Source: Sinohyriopsis cumingii (lineage: Eukaryota; Mollusca; Bivalvia; Unionida; Unionidae). From it: DNA of 64,000 nucleotides. The position numbers and the translations under genes are program-made. The stretch covers positions 97,643,451 through 97,707,450 of the forward strand of contig CM068825.1 in the NCBI GenBank assembly GCA_028554795.2. Direction: 5' to 3'. Positions 1 through 11,727 of the stretch are shown here, piece by piece; position 1 is the first letter of the stretch, and each line of letters opens with the position of its first letter. The notes beneath the pieces are model-generated. The model did no database searches. It had not been told where the DNA came from and worked only from the letters and a program-made list of their open reading frames with translations.

Positions 1-125
1 CATTTGAATATGTATGTATATATCTATGTAAGAATTTATGTATTTATGTATGTATGTATGTATGTATGTGTGTATGTATGTATGTATGCATGCATGCATG
101 TTTGCATGTGTGTATGCATGCAGAG
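1..125. repeat. (TATG)n / (GCATG)n microsatellite
   Basis: Imperfect tetranucleotide tract of TATG units that grades into GCATG and TGTATG variants near position 90-120. It begins at the window edge, so its full length is unknown. Confidence 0.9.
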
Positions 126-1690
126 TCATACCCTGTATTCTGTCCATGCTTGACAATGTTCTTGTTGGACGTTAGGTCGTATTATCTGACTTGTACAACT
201 GGCTGGACTGAATGAGCCAAAATTCGACTTGCACAGACAGATATATGGATGGCTGTAACACACAACAATCACAGCATTTATGAATGTGTACTAGATGACT
301 GCATGGGTCATGATTTTCTTATCTCAGACTTGCAAACTGGCCATCCATCCACATAGTCCAACAGCTGTGATATCTTATGCCAAACATACTGCACATCAAA
401 ATTGATCTGTTGGACCAAAAAAAATTATGCATTTCCATATGGAATGTTCTAGCCATGGACCATAAGTGTACAAGATGTGGATAATCCCCAGCTAAATGAA
501 GTCCAATCCAAAAATGGAGTCGATAGAATTCAGCTTTTTGGCAGCTATTGAAGAAATGTATTGCATCCTGTCTGCATCTAAATGTCTGCCTCCATCAACT
601 GTCATCCCTGCCTACAAGGTCAAAGACTGTTGATGATGATGTTGATGACTAAGACATTGCCTGAGTCAGCAAATGTTTCAGAAATCACTGGATGTTTCTC
701 GGAAGAAAAATATGCAACCCTGGTAATGCAAAAGCCTTTTTTTTCATGTATCATTTGCCAGCTTGCTTGTCATCTCACTGGTTTAAGTTCAGCTCTGATG
801 CATTCTTTTCAGAAATATCCAATGTTTACAAGCATGTTTCTGCATTTGGTATCATTACACCACTTTATTTTAAAGTGGATTGATAAGTCTGCAGTGCCAC
901 CTCCAGGCAAGTGATGAAAGTTAAATTAGCTTTCTTATTACTTAGCATCCTTGGTGATTTTTCACCTTGCTGAGAAGGCCAAAAGTGATGACACCTGGGA
1001 TTCAGTGAGCCATATTGCCACGGTTATTTATAGGGCTTCTCACCACACCACGGCTAATGCCATGATGGCCTTTTGCAACTTGGAAATGCACTCTTTGTAT
1101 GTTGCTGCAGCCTTGTGTACCCAATTGTTCACCTTTCCCCTTGTTTTGGGGGGGTCAGATTGAGGTCAGAAAGCAGGCAGCAGAAGAGTTACTGCTATAT
1201 TTGTCAGTACAGGCTCCCTTATCTGGATGTCTTACTCCGGAGTCATTCCAATGAAGGGACAGTCATCAGCAGCAATACAGTAGAGGCAGTTCCCATAGAC
1301 AATAGAATAGCCATAACCAGGTGAATTATTGGAGATCATGCACCCCCTACTTCTTGCCATCAAGCAGGGAGTTCAGATAGAAAACAACATTTCTCCTCTT
1401 CCAAACCTCCCACCACCTGTCAAAGACTTACATTTTCCCCTGCCCACTGGCGACCCATTCATGGGCACCAGACTCCTTTTTCATCAGGATTGAATCGATG
1501 TCTTGCCGCAAAATGATTGCATGATCCAAGTCATGTCGGAGGGCCTTCTCCACTTTCCATGTCCCTCTTTTTGATGGAAACCCCAACTAATCCCATGAAG
1601 GTTGACATACTACAGAGATAAATATTTTACTCATAAAGTGGGCGATGGAAGCTGCATGAAAGCTATACACTCAAGGCTTCTACTCCAGAC
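126..1690. other. No gene recognised; possible 5' part of the neighbouring retroelement
   Basis: Only short ORFs without recognisable domains (for example 582-914 and 951-1163). Because the following segment is a decayed DIRS/Ngaro-like element on the plus strand, part of this stretch, especially about 900-1690, could be its ruined gag region. I cannot show that from motifs. Confidence 0.4.
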
Positions 1691-1726
1691 TGTTTCTGGT
1701 GATGAAGTCCAAGAGCAAAATTGAGA

Positions 1727-1990
1727 CCTGTGATCAATCTTAGCAAGCTCAACCAATTCATTTTGGCCCCAAAATTCAAGATGGAGATGCTAAAGTCAGT
1801 CCGTCTTTCATTGTGACACAATGACTACACAATCAATTATGACCTGTTCAATGTGCCTTTTCACATTCCAATCCACACTACATTGTACAAATATATTTTC
1901 TTTGCCTGTTGGGGCACAGTATACCAATTCTTTATTCTTCCTTTTGGTCTCAACCAAAGCCATTGGGGCTTCGCCAGAAAAAAGATCAGA
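1727..1990 (+). pseudogene. Reverse transcriptase fragment of DIRS-like element
   Basis: Reading from 1727 gives PVINLSKLNQF followed by KFKMEMLKSV, which matches the 'RPVxNLxxLNxF...FKMExLxS' block of DIRS-type reverse transcriptases. After a short disrupted stretch come FHIPIH and YQFFILPFGLNQS, corresponding to the substrate-binding 'YxFxxLPFGLxxAP' block. The catalytic aspartate motifs cannot be read cleanly and at least one stop (near 1818) interrupts the block. It is non-functional. Confidence 0.65.
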
Positions 1991-2062
1991 CTGTAATTTC
2001 AAGGTTCAGGACAACCTCCTCACAGTGACGGGAGAGTAAATAGATGACATTCTTCAAAAACA

Positions 2063-2545
2063 TTGGGTAAGTTCAATTTTGGTCCAAGATATAAACAACC
2101 TTCCTATCCTCATGTGCAATCTAGGGTAGATAATAAACATGAAATCAAATCTTATTCTGAATATTTTATCCTTATCAAAATTCCTTACACATCTCAGTCT
2201 CATATGTCTGCCTCAGAATGCATTGAAAATATTGTTATACAATTAGAGAGGAATTTTCATCTCCTTGGTCTGTTTAGTACTGCAGCAGATTTGTTACACT
2301 TTGGCTGCCTTTACATGAGCCCATTCCAAATGGCCCTTCTATCTCAGTGGTGACCTTTCATAGGCCATCTAGATCAGAATATTATGATATTGACGCACAT
2401 CAAAAACTTACTTCTCCTGTGGCGAGACAGGAAGTGGCTCACAGCATAAATACCCCTCAAAAACCCACAACCACAACATCACAATTAATTTATATGCCAG
2501 TCTGTCAGGTTGGGAAGCACGTATGTTACCAGATTTTATAACAGT
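2063..2545 (+). pseudogene. RT connection / RNase H-like fragment of DIRS-like element
   Basis: Two abutting short ORFs (2063-2353, 2347-2541) read as LLHFGCLYMSPFQMALLSQW and, further on, a stretch that aligns by eye with the 'TDASxxGWGAHL' RNase H core of Ngaro/DIRS polyproteins. The catalytic Asp and Gly residues are largely lost. Its position between the RT and recombinase fragments supports the call more than the individual residues do. Confidence 0.5.
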
Positions 2546-2869
2546 TGGTGTCAGGAGATGGCTATTCACATCATATTCCAGGAAATGAAATCCATCAGCA
2601 GTGTATCCAACAATTGGTAGAATGTTTGCACAGACTTACAGACCTAATACAGCCAGACAGTTTTAGTGGTAGCCACATACTTTCTCAAACAGGGATTGAA
2701 GAAATCACCTGACCTTTGTGTCGTGGTAAGGGATTACGTTTGGTGGTGTGCCCAATACTGATACCAAAAGTAGTCCAGAAAGTGAGGGACATGAACTGAC
2801 TTATAGATCTGAGAGCCCTTCCACAATGTAACAAATCCTGGATTAACAGTCTGATTTCTCAGGCAACAG

Positions 2870-3334
2870 ATGTGGCCAGGAAAGTCGTGGCAACCTCCAT
2901 CCTGCTCAGGCGAATCAGATTGCTACTGTTTCATCCATTTTAAGAGAAACTCCTTCTGCCTGGCTCTTGCCAGGGATGTTTTGTGCAAAAAGGAGTTTGG
3001 ATCTTCAGTTGTGGAGAGGATTGCAACAGCTAGAAGGTCTGTCACTCAGAAGGTATACAAAGGGAAATGGAGGGTTTTGAACAACTGTAGTCACATCAGT
3101 AATGTCACATCACTATCTGCCTCCATTCCACAGCTGGCCAACTACTTTTTCATTGAAGCCAAGAAGTTAGACCCAATCATTGTAGAAGGAAACTGGTCTG
3201 TGAAATTGGATATGTTCCAACATCATGGACGAGATGATAATGAACACAACACAGACCTTTCTGACTTGTGCAATTTTGATCTATCCAGACTGGTTCACTC
3301 ATGTTACTCCACAAAATATGTACAGTTTCCATGA
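2870..3334 (+). pseudogene. Tyrosine recombinase N-terminal fragment of DIRS-like element
   Basis: A 154-aa ORF contains, in order, RIATARRSVTQKVYKGKWRV and then ASIPQLANYFF. These match the DNA-binding N-terminal SAM-like domain of DIRS/Ngaro recombinases ('RxSTRxxYxxKWxxF...ASIPQIAxFF'). The catalytic C-terminal half (R..H-x-x-R..Y) should lie at about 3340-3640 but is too decayed to identify. The opposite-strand ORF at 3177-3362 is a shadow. Confidence 0.6.
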
Positions 3335-3640
3335 GCCTGTCATTTGAACACAATCTCTCCATTTAAGACATAGTGGAGTCAGATGGATGGTATGCCCAGA
3401 CTATACCTTCTCTGGCTTTTATCTGCAGGACATGGTCTCGCAGAAGAGAGAACTGAACTTCGATCCAAGGGTAGCTGGATATACCTTGTAAATAGGCAGT
3501 GTTGTTCACTGCCCCTTGATTCATCTGGGAAAAACTTTAAAGACGAGAGCAATTAAGTGTATAACTATGGTCTCCAGCTGTGCTAAACTAAGATTAGGAG
3601 AATTTCATCCATTAGCAGAGCATGCTCCTTCACGGTGACA

Positions 3641-4828
3641 TAGGATACTCAGTATATTTCCTTCTCTTACCTATTTTCCTAATGTAATGTAATCAGGTAC
3701 TGAATTTGCAGGAGAAAGCAAATTTTTAGGGAATTGTGTTTCTTCTATAAGATTTACCTGATCACATTATAAATTATCCCTCCCACCCTTTCCCACTATG
3801 TGAGCATCTTTTAAGGTCTTACTCAAGTAAAACAAAAACTTGTTTAAATTGGATATACCAGTAGCACCTTAGTGGTTTGAAAAGGGAGTTAATCTGTAAT
3901 AGTGGCTTCCCATTGACTGGATTACATATAGACAAAGATTTGTTTTAGATGTATTTTTGGGAGGGTTGGATTAAGAGAAAGAAAGCTATCCTTATGTAAA
4001 GTAATTAGGTAAGTATTATAGGAGAAACATAATTTCATACACAATTTGCTTTATTACAAATGACATATGATGTCACAAATAATCAAACAGTTCATCTAGA
4101 TCATGTAACATCACATATCATCAATGTGTTCATTGAAGTCACCTATCACTTTAGATGATTTCTTAATGTCTGAGACATAAGTTATCTTTTCTATTTTAGA
4201 AAATTTATTTCTTTTATCTTATTGAGATAATTTCTTAAGATTTTTTTGGGGGTTCTATGGTACCTTGCCATTTTCTATCAATTTGCCCATTTTGCTGAGT
4301 CTACCATGGCAGAAGCTTGACATGGTGAACACTTTGGCAGCCAGGTATGTATCCATCTGTATATTTTATTAAGTTCAAGGTTAAAGTTGTTTACTTCCTT
4401 GCTGAACATAAGTTGGGCTTGGCATAAAGGGGGTTTCCCAATATGCTGTATTACCTTATCTGAGACAGGTTTATTTGGTTAAAAATAGAAAAAGCTCAGG
4501 TTTTCATATTTCATCATTACACTGGCCGATTCTCCATCTCTGGGACTATGTTCTGGTTGTATATAACATGACTGTTATCATTCATGCAGATTTAGGTATG
4601 AGTAGAATTTGTTCAGACTTGAACCTGAAAACAACTACTTAGACAAGCTTCCCCTTGTATTACATGAAGATGTGCATATATGCATCTTCATATATCACAG
4701 AAAAAGGACAAGAGAACTCACTTGGCATTTAACATCAGCATCTTTTACTTTTTTGTTGTCAAACAAGGTACACTTAACTAGTAATGGTTTTGTCTCAGCA
4801 AGGTTGAGCCAGCAATGATTTTGCTTGC
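3641..4828. other. Non-coding, no feature recognised
   Basis: AT-rich sequence with stops in all frames apart from short chance ORFs. No splice-flanked conserved peptide, RNA gene or repeat was recognised. Confidence 0.5.
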
Positions 4829-5127
4829 TTGTCTGTATGTGTGTGTTTTGAATTTTTTGCATAACTTTAAAAAAAATTCAGCCATACTGCTATGATATCT
4901 GCACTGGGGCATCAAGCCATAGACATGTAGCATCATGTCCCACCCATTCACTTCATCCTGACACCAGGCTGATAAGTCCTAACACTAACCTCTTCATGCT
5001 GAGCATGAAGTGAGGCAGCTGTTAGTACCATTTTTATAAGCCTTTGTTATGACTTGGTCGGGGTTTGAACCCGCAACCTCCTACAACTATGACAGATGCT
5101 TTAACCACTTAGGCCACCAAAGTGGTC
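4829..5127 (-). mobile_element. tRNA-derived SINE, family 1 ((CA)n-tailed), minus strand
   Basis: Near-complete copy. The tRNA-like head is at the high-coordinate end: box B-like GGGTTTGAACCC sits near 5060-5075 and box A-like reversed CCACTTAGGCCACC near 5105-5117. The body has the family hallmark 'CCTGGTGTCAGGAT' and the CA-rich tail is at the low end. It is bounded by an 11-bp target duplication ATTTTGCTTGC (4818-4828 and 5128-5138). The same family recurs at 29819, 46211 and 51503, with truncated copies at 11523 and 16367. Confidence 0.88.
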
Positions 5128-5138
5128 ATTTTGCTTGC

Positions 5139-8100
5139 CATTTTTTACAATTACTCTCTTTGGAGTTTTTTCTATTTTGTCTGGCCATCTGATAGCAAGT
5201 CATTTTCCTGTGATGTCCAACTTGGTACAGTTTGAATCTTATGAAGCCACTGTGATATTTATCCTGTAAGTATGACATGCAATTGTTTCCCCTAGGGTTG
5301 TAAAATTGAGAGTCAAAAGTCCCCTTTGTATCAGAACTGTGGGTCAGAATGAGAAGAAAACAAACCTTAGTGTCAGAACTTGGGGTCATATAAAAAATTT
5401 GGGGTCTCAGCTGCACAAATGAGGGTAAATGAAACATTGCATACATCCAGTCTGGCATTTCTTTCAGTTTAATTTTTGATGATTTTAATGCCAGTTAGAA
5501 AACAAATACCAAATTTTATACTCAGATTCTTCTCAGTTCCTAATTATGTTTGGATGTCTAACAAATTTAGGTGTCATTTACATCAAAGGAATAGGAGACT
5601 TGATACACATATATGTATCTACAAGGTACCACTACATATTATTTTGGAAGATCCTTTTGAATTACATAGTTTTCTTATTATCCTTATCTTCTTTTCTACT
5701 TATTATTATATAAAAACATCCTCATTTTCACTGTATATGTTATCATTATGTCATTTCAGGCTGTTGATGCTATTCGTCGAAATGGAAACGGGTTTAAAAT
5801 GTCTTTCAAGTTTGTGAAGTATGCTCAATCCAGTCAGTGTAAAAGCATGAGAGATTCATCAGTTAGCTATGCAGCAGGTGCCCTCATGGTTCAGTGATGT
5901 CACTTATCCTTAGGCCCTACAATTTATAGTTAGTAAAATTCATTCTATTTTGAAGAGAACAGTTCACATGTGTGGATGGATGTTCTGTTGGGAGTTTTCG
6001 TATTTTAAATTAAGCTGCTTAATTCCTTGGTCGTTTTCAGAGTTTGAGAATAAGTTGAGCTTGTACTTATAATCTGTGTTCATTTGTGTATTTGTGCACT
6101 TTTTTGCATTTTGCATGCATATCTTTACTGGTGAGTCGAAGGAACTGTAATCATGTTCATAAACAAGTTTGTACATGTCTGGGTATTAATTCGACATGTA
6201 CTGCGATTTGTTTTGATAAAATTATTGGGCTATGGCTCATTGTTTTATTTATTATGGACCATGAGTAGAAGGTGTGAATGAAATAAAGTTACTGTTTATA
6301 GTTGGATTAATGCTTATTTTCTTAAATACAGTCAGGTCTCATTACAATGATAGGGTTCATTTCCAGGCATTTAACTTTCATGTCTTATTTTTGTCAACCA
6401 CATAAATAAATGAAATTAGAGTAATAAGTCAGAATATCAATAAATACTTCCTATCAGATATAATTATTTTTAATCTGAAACATATTTTCTTCCATTTACA
6501 GCTAATTTTTCTTGATAAAAATGTTAACAAACTATCCTTTGTCATGCTGTTGATGGAAGTCAAATAACAGGGAATGACAATCTCATTGTCAAGAATAATG
6601 AAGACAAGAAATATGAATGTTTGTTTTTTGAGAAATTGCAGTCTGATTCAGAACTGAATATTTCATCATGAAGATCAAAGTTACCACTGAACATATTTGT
6701 TCACACTAGTTTTCTGTTGGAACCCAGATATTCTGTTGTGTTTAATCAGCTTGTAATGAGGGTTGACTGTATTTCAAATATCTCAGAAGTTGATGCTTGA
6801 AATATATTACTCCTGTAAAAAGAAAAATTAAATAATACTTGTATAACATGTAGTTGATCATTCTCGGTCTTTGCCTTTTTATAAAATTTGTGCTCATGCA
6901 TTACAGTACGAGTTTTTAAGCTGTTTGAATGGATTTAAAGATCTGGAAGTTGATGTTAATTTAATGCTTCGTGTATTATACACACAGAAGTTTTGAATGC
7001 CATTGTTATGCAAGACTTTATGCAACATATTATTTTACTTTAATGAGATATTTGATTTTTGTAAGTTACTGAATTGTATTTTGCATATTTAATTAACTGT
7101 ATTTCCTCAGAGTAAAACCTTGGCACCAAGGATTTCTTCCATTATGATTAAAGTTGGATGGTAAATTGCCAAAATAGGTGGAGCATTTGGGGGACCACTG
7201 CAACAAAGATATTTTTTTTTTTTTTTTTAAAGTAACTGGGTGTAAAGTAAAAGTAGTCAGGTAAATCAACCAGCTCCTGGCTAATAGGGAAAGTCCTGTT
7301 TACTAGTATGCCATTTTTTACCCTAGAACTGCTGTATATTCAACTTCAGTTCTTTACAGGCAGGAAAGTGTAAGACTCGCTGGATTATAAGTAACTGAGT
7401 CAATTATTCTTCAGACAGCCATAAGATCATCATAATACTTGCACACGCCATAATAAATGCAAACTCTCCTATTTCGGTCAAAAGCCACGCCACAATATTA
7501 ATTTCTTTGTGATTTTTAAGTATAGAATGCCTCATGGGAGGGTAGTGGCTTCTTATATCTGCCTAAAAGAATATAATTTTCTTGGAATGTACCATGCATG
7601 CCTGGTTTCTCATTTTCTCTCTAATTTGAGAGTTAAATCAGTCTAAAAAAACATGACAGTAATTAGAAAAAGAAAAAAATCCCTCAGAAGTTGAGAGTTC
7701 ATAATGTAGATAATGGGAGTTAAGTTTTTTAGTATGTACAGATACATAATTAAGATATATATGACATCATGTGTACACTTATTATGATTAAAATTAACTT
7801 CGTAAAATTGATCCACAGTGCATGTATTATACAGCATTTGAATACAGTCATTATACTGTGTCAGCCTTAGCATATTGTGAAACATGGGTATTTTTTTTCT
7901 CTTGAAAATGGTGACACTTGCAGCGGGAAGATTTTGTGTCAAAATTTTGTTATGTACAAAGAGGTCATGCACTGGTTTACAAGCAAGGTATTAATATGTG
8001 GACACTTTCATCTCAAGGTCTATGGCCTTTCTGTGAATGGAAATAGCTCTCAAATAATACAATAATCCCCATATTGGAATCATTAAAGTCACATGATACA

Positions 8101-8246
8101 AAAATGGATGTAATCCAAGAGAGACACAATATTGTTCATGTGGGCTGGTTGGAAAAGCCATAGATGTTATGTTTGTGGTTATATGAGTGAATGGTCAGAA
8201 TTTGGCCCATGTTCAAAATTAGATCATATCTTCCCAGCTTATTACA
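5139..8246. other. Non-coding, no gene recognised
   Basis: About 3.1 kb of AT-rich sequence with scattered ORFs under 115 aa that show no domain, codon or splice support. A poly(T) run lies at 7211-7228. Confidence 0.5.
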
Positions 8247-8707
8247 TTTGAGTTATTTATTCACCTGGCCAGAAGGCTAAATTACCTTGTGGTATGGTCC
8301 ATTGTGCATTGTCCATTCACAATTGAGTTATTTATTCACCTGGCCAGAAGGCTAAATTACCTTGTGGTATGGTCCATTGTGCATTGTCCATTCACAATTG
8401 AGTTATTTATTCACCTGGCCAGAAGGTTAATTACCTTGTGGTATGGTCCATTGTGCATTGTCCATTCACCTGGCCAGAAGGCTAAATTACCATGTGGTAT
8501 GGTCCATTGTGCATTGTCCATTCACCTGGCCAGAAGGCTAAATTACCTTGTGGTATGGTCCATTGTGCATTGTCCATTCACAAATTACCTTGTGGTATGG
8601 TCCATTGTCCATTGTCCATTCACAAATTACCTTGTGGTATGGTCCATTGTGCATTGTCCATTCACAAATTACCTTGTGGTATGGTCCATTGTGCATTGTC
8701 CATTCAC
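8247..8707. repeat. Modular minisatellite with stepwise-shortening units
   Basis: Eight consecutive modules each end in CCATTCAC (ends at 8320, 8395, 8469, 8525, 8581, 8623, 8665, 8707). Unit lengths run 75, 75, 74, 56, 56, 42, 42, 42 bp. All units share a ~41-bp core (ACCTTGTGGTATGGTCCATT...). The long units add a block with TTGAGTTATTTATTCACC and CTGGCCAGAAGG, the medium ones keep only CTGGCCAGAAGG, and the short ones keep neither. The 75- and 42-bp units are multiples of three, which explains the long spurious ORF through the array. Confidence 0.95.
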
Positions 8708-10613
8708 AATTGCTTTTACATCTTCTCAGAAAGAGCTGAACAGAATATTTACACAATTTGACAGAAACCATCGTTTGGATAAATCTCTCAGATTTGTTCA
8801 AATGATGCCAATATGCCATAAAACATATTTGCCATTATTCATACTAAAAAATTTTTAAAAAATTCTTGGCAAGAACCACTGAACAACATAAAATGAAATT
8901 TGATGGAAAGTGTATTCAGGTGTACGGCTGCCATAATAAGAATGATTAAAGCTGGGAAAGTCACCTGTGAGAAGGACTGTTGAGAATCATATTTTGGAGA
9001 TTATATGAAGTTTATAGCAGATTTATAAAAAAACAAAAACAATTTAGAATACAGGATTCATAAATTTAAACAAATCATTTGCATTAATAAAATACTACAC
9101 ATTGAAGATTATATTTAATAATTTGTAATTTGAAGTTTAAAAAAAAATGTAAAATAGGAATATAATGAGCAGCACTCGAAGAAGATTGAACAAAGTATGT
9201 TTAAGAATAGCATGGAAAACAGGTGTATGCAGTCTTGTGGAATCAGTGTAGTCTGTTGTGCCTTTTGGCAAGAATCTTACTTTTATAGCCCAACAAGAAC
9301 TACCCATAGTTGTTAAATTCCTCAAAACAGTAATGACTTATTATAGTGTTGGAAATATTTTTGTTTTTGTTATTGCATGCATATGTATTATTTTATGGCA
9401 TTTCTTTTAATTTTTAATTTTAATGTCATTGTTCACAAATTATTTTAATTTAAATTTTTTATTAAAACGAACACAACAACCTCACAAATAGTTATTCAGT
9501 ATGTTTTTCTCTTTAAACGCTTCAGATTTAATTACTGTCCAGACGTTCTAGTTTTCCAAAAGCTAACCATGGACATTTTCCAACCATAAAGTAAAAGAAT
9601 TAAAAGAAAATGACAACCAACAAAAAAGATTTTCTTGAAATTGTGACCAGATTACACATATCATTTCAGTCATTGTCAATATTAGTTGACATAATATTCA
9701 TTAAGAAGCTTACCATTTCTCAGTTTTTTTAGCACCTACTTGACATGGAACAAATGTCATGATTCAGTTATAGCTGCTAATTGTGATCTGTTCAGATTTG
9801 CAGCAGGTTGTATCAAATACAAATTATTCAAGTAATTAAATAGTAAGTGCACATTCAACTCTTGTATAACATGTTGAGTAATGCTGACATGGTCATTTAT
9901 TTTTGGAATAAAATTAGGTCATAAAACTATGGTTCACTTTCAGTAAATAAATTAGTAAAGATTAAATCTTATTTTGAATGACCAATCCGGTTTTTTTTTT
10001 AATCGTGAAATTGGAAACACTCCTATTATGTTGTTTAGGTCTAATAGGCAGTATAGCAGTTAAGTACTCCAAACTTTTCTTTCTAGTCCACATTGTTCTA
10101 TATTTATGGATTTTGTTCCCATGCTTACTTGTCAGTTACTCAGAGGAGCAATATGAGGCCTACTAGAATCTCTTGTTTTTTTGCCCGCAGAATAATCCAA
10201 GATGTTACAGTTGCATTATCCATGTTTTGTGCTTTACTATGGTGCATGTCTTTAATCTGACAAATATTCATCTCTAAACATAATTATATAGCTTTACATT
10301 AGATTTTTAGTCATTTTGCACCTTAGGATCACTTGTTTTTGTCTGCAGTATTGGTACAACATTTGTTGCTGTCATTATTTCACTTTGGTATTCTTTGTTA
10401 AACAATGTGAATTTTTCTCTCATGAAATTATTCCATCAGGCTCATATTGAAAATTTTAATAAGAATTGTGTGAATTTTGGAAAATAAGAACAAAGTCTTG
10501 CTTTGGAGTCAATAAAGGCCTTAAAATATTGTTTTGATATATATTTATAGACATTTAAATTTCCGCCAATGCTGTGGTGCAAACTTCAGTTATAGTTAAT
10601 TAATTTGCTGATA
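8708..10613. other. Non-coding, no feature recognised
   Basis: AT-rich sequence with no ORF above about 62 aa and no recognisable exon, RNA gene or delimited repeat. Confidence 0.5.
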
Positions 10614-10621
10614 TGCTGGTG

Positions 10622-10898
10622 CAGTGGCATACTAAGGTTGGCGTGAGGGGGGTCCACCCAGGTGACAGCCAGAAAGAGGTGGGTGCCATCGGGAGAGTTG
10701 ACATACCAGTACAGGTTTTCAAACTGAATAAAAAATTTGCCAAAGTAAAATTTATTTCCAATTTGCTTATGACAGCACTGTACTGTTTAAAATTCTACAT
10801 GCAAACATATTTTTCTGTGTGTTTATATTTAAAATTATTTGCGGGGGTGCCAAAGGAAGGATCTGCCCTGGGTGCCAAATACTTTAGGTATGCCCCTG
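10622..10898. mobile_element. hAT-type MITE, 277 bp
   Basis: The left end CAGTGGCATACTAAGG and the inverted right end CAGGGGCATACCTAAAG form imperfect terminal inverted repeats. They are flanked by 8-bp direct repeats that match at six of eight positions (TGCTGGTG at 10614-10621, CTCTGGTG at 10899-10906). The length, CAGNGGC termini and 8-bp duplication fit a non-autonomous hAT element. The 110-aa ORF across it is spurious. Confidence 0.72.
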
Positions 10899-10906
10899 CT
10901 CTGGTG

Positions 10907-11294
10907 TATTTATTTCATTTTCCTATATACTGGTGTATTGTTTAATTTGCATATAGACTGACATATGACATTTTAATGGAGGTAGCACAGAATCATTGAA
11001 TGGACTTGAATGATACAGTTTTGCTCCAGTTCTTATGGAATATTTTGTATTCCTTATAATCATTCACCCTCTTTACATTTAAACAGTGGTTAATCAACAA
11101 AATATCTTCATCAAAATTATTTCATAGCAATAAATTTAGCACTGTGCTCATTTTGAGAATTTACCTTAAATTTTTTGTTGATAAAGAATGAACAATTAGG
11201 TCTAATTGACAGTCACAACTGTTTGAACATTGTATTGTCAAGCCTGCCTTGACAGAGGTTTCACATAGAAATCACTATGATGTGTGATGCATGT
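10907..11294. other. Non-coding, no feature recognised
   Basis: AT-rich sequence between a MITE and a minisatellite. No gene or repeat was recognised. Confidence 0.5.
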
Positions 11295-11518
11295 CTGTCC
11301 TTGTATCCATCCACACCCTAGATCATCTGTCTTTGTATCCATCCACACCCTAGACTGGCTGTCCTTGTGTCCATCCACACCCTAGATCATCTGTCTTTGT
11401 ATCCATCCACACCCAAGACTGTCTGTCCTTGTATCCATCCACACCCTAGATCATCTGTCTTTGTATCCATCCACACCCTAGACTGTTTTCGTATTCATCC
11501 ACACCCTAGATTGTCTGT
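11295..11518. repeat. 32-bp minisatellite with a 64-bp dimer pattern
   Basis: Seven units of about 32 bp share the core CCATCCACACCCTAGA. The units alternate between a 'GATCAT CTGTCTTTG' type and a 'GACTG(G/T) CTGTCCTTG' type, giving a two-unit higher-order repeat. The last unit is shortened. A SINE fragment follows immediately. Confidence 0.92.
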
Positions 11519-11522
11519 CATT

Positions 11523-11727
11523 AGCTCAGCATTAAGAGATTAGTGCTAGGGCTTGTCAACCTGGTGTCAGGATAATGTGACATGATGCTTCATTTCTGCG
11601 GCATGATGCCCCAGTGCTAGATTTCACTATAAACTGCCACACAGCAGAAATCATAGAGATATGATTGAAATTTTTTAAAAGTTACATTAAAGATCCAAAT
11701 CACAGACAATCACACACATGAGCACAC
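11523..11727 (+). mobile_element. SINE family 1, 5'-truncated copy
   Basis: Begins inside the element at CTCAGCATTAAGAGATTAG and continues through CCTGGTGTCAGGATAATGTG, the TGCGGCATGATGCCCCAGTG block and an ACAC-rich tail. The tRNA-like head is missing; a minisatellite abuts the break. Confidence 0.8.

Larger units (their letters stand above)
1700..3640 (+). mobile_element. Decayed DIRS/Ngaro-type (tyrosine recombinase) retrotransposon
   Basis: Translating across several frames gives the expected order of a DIRS-group element. First come reverse transcriptase pieces (about 1727-1990), then a connection/RNase H-like stretch (about 2063-2545), then a tyrosine-recombinase N-terminal part (about 2870-3334). 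The order RT, RNase H, tyrosine recombinase is characteristic of DIRS/Ngaro elements and differs from Ty3/gypsy, where a DDE integrase would follow. Frameshifts and stops separate every piece, so the copy is dead. The outer limits are estimates: I found no terminal repeats, and the 3' boundary near 3640 is only where recombinase-like text fades. Confidence 0.65.

Noticed and set aside
8289..8858. 189-aa repeat-protein ORF
   Set aside because: It is generated by minisatellite units whose lengths are mostly multiples of three; both strands are open and no flanking coding support exists.
10613..10945. 110-aa ORF
   Set aside because: It spans a hAT-type MITE including both of its ends, so it is a chance frame.
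11295..11518. CRISPR-like alternating repeats
   Set aside because: The alternation is a dimeric tandem repeat with no variable spacers.
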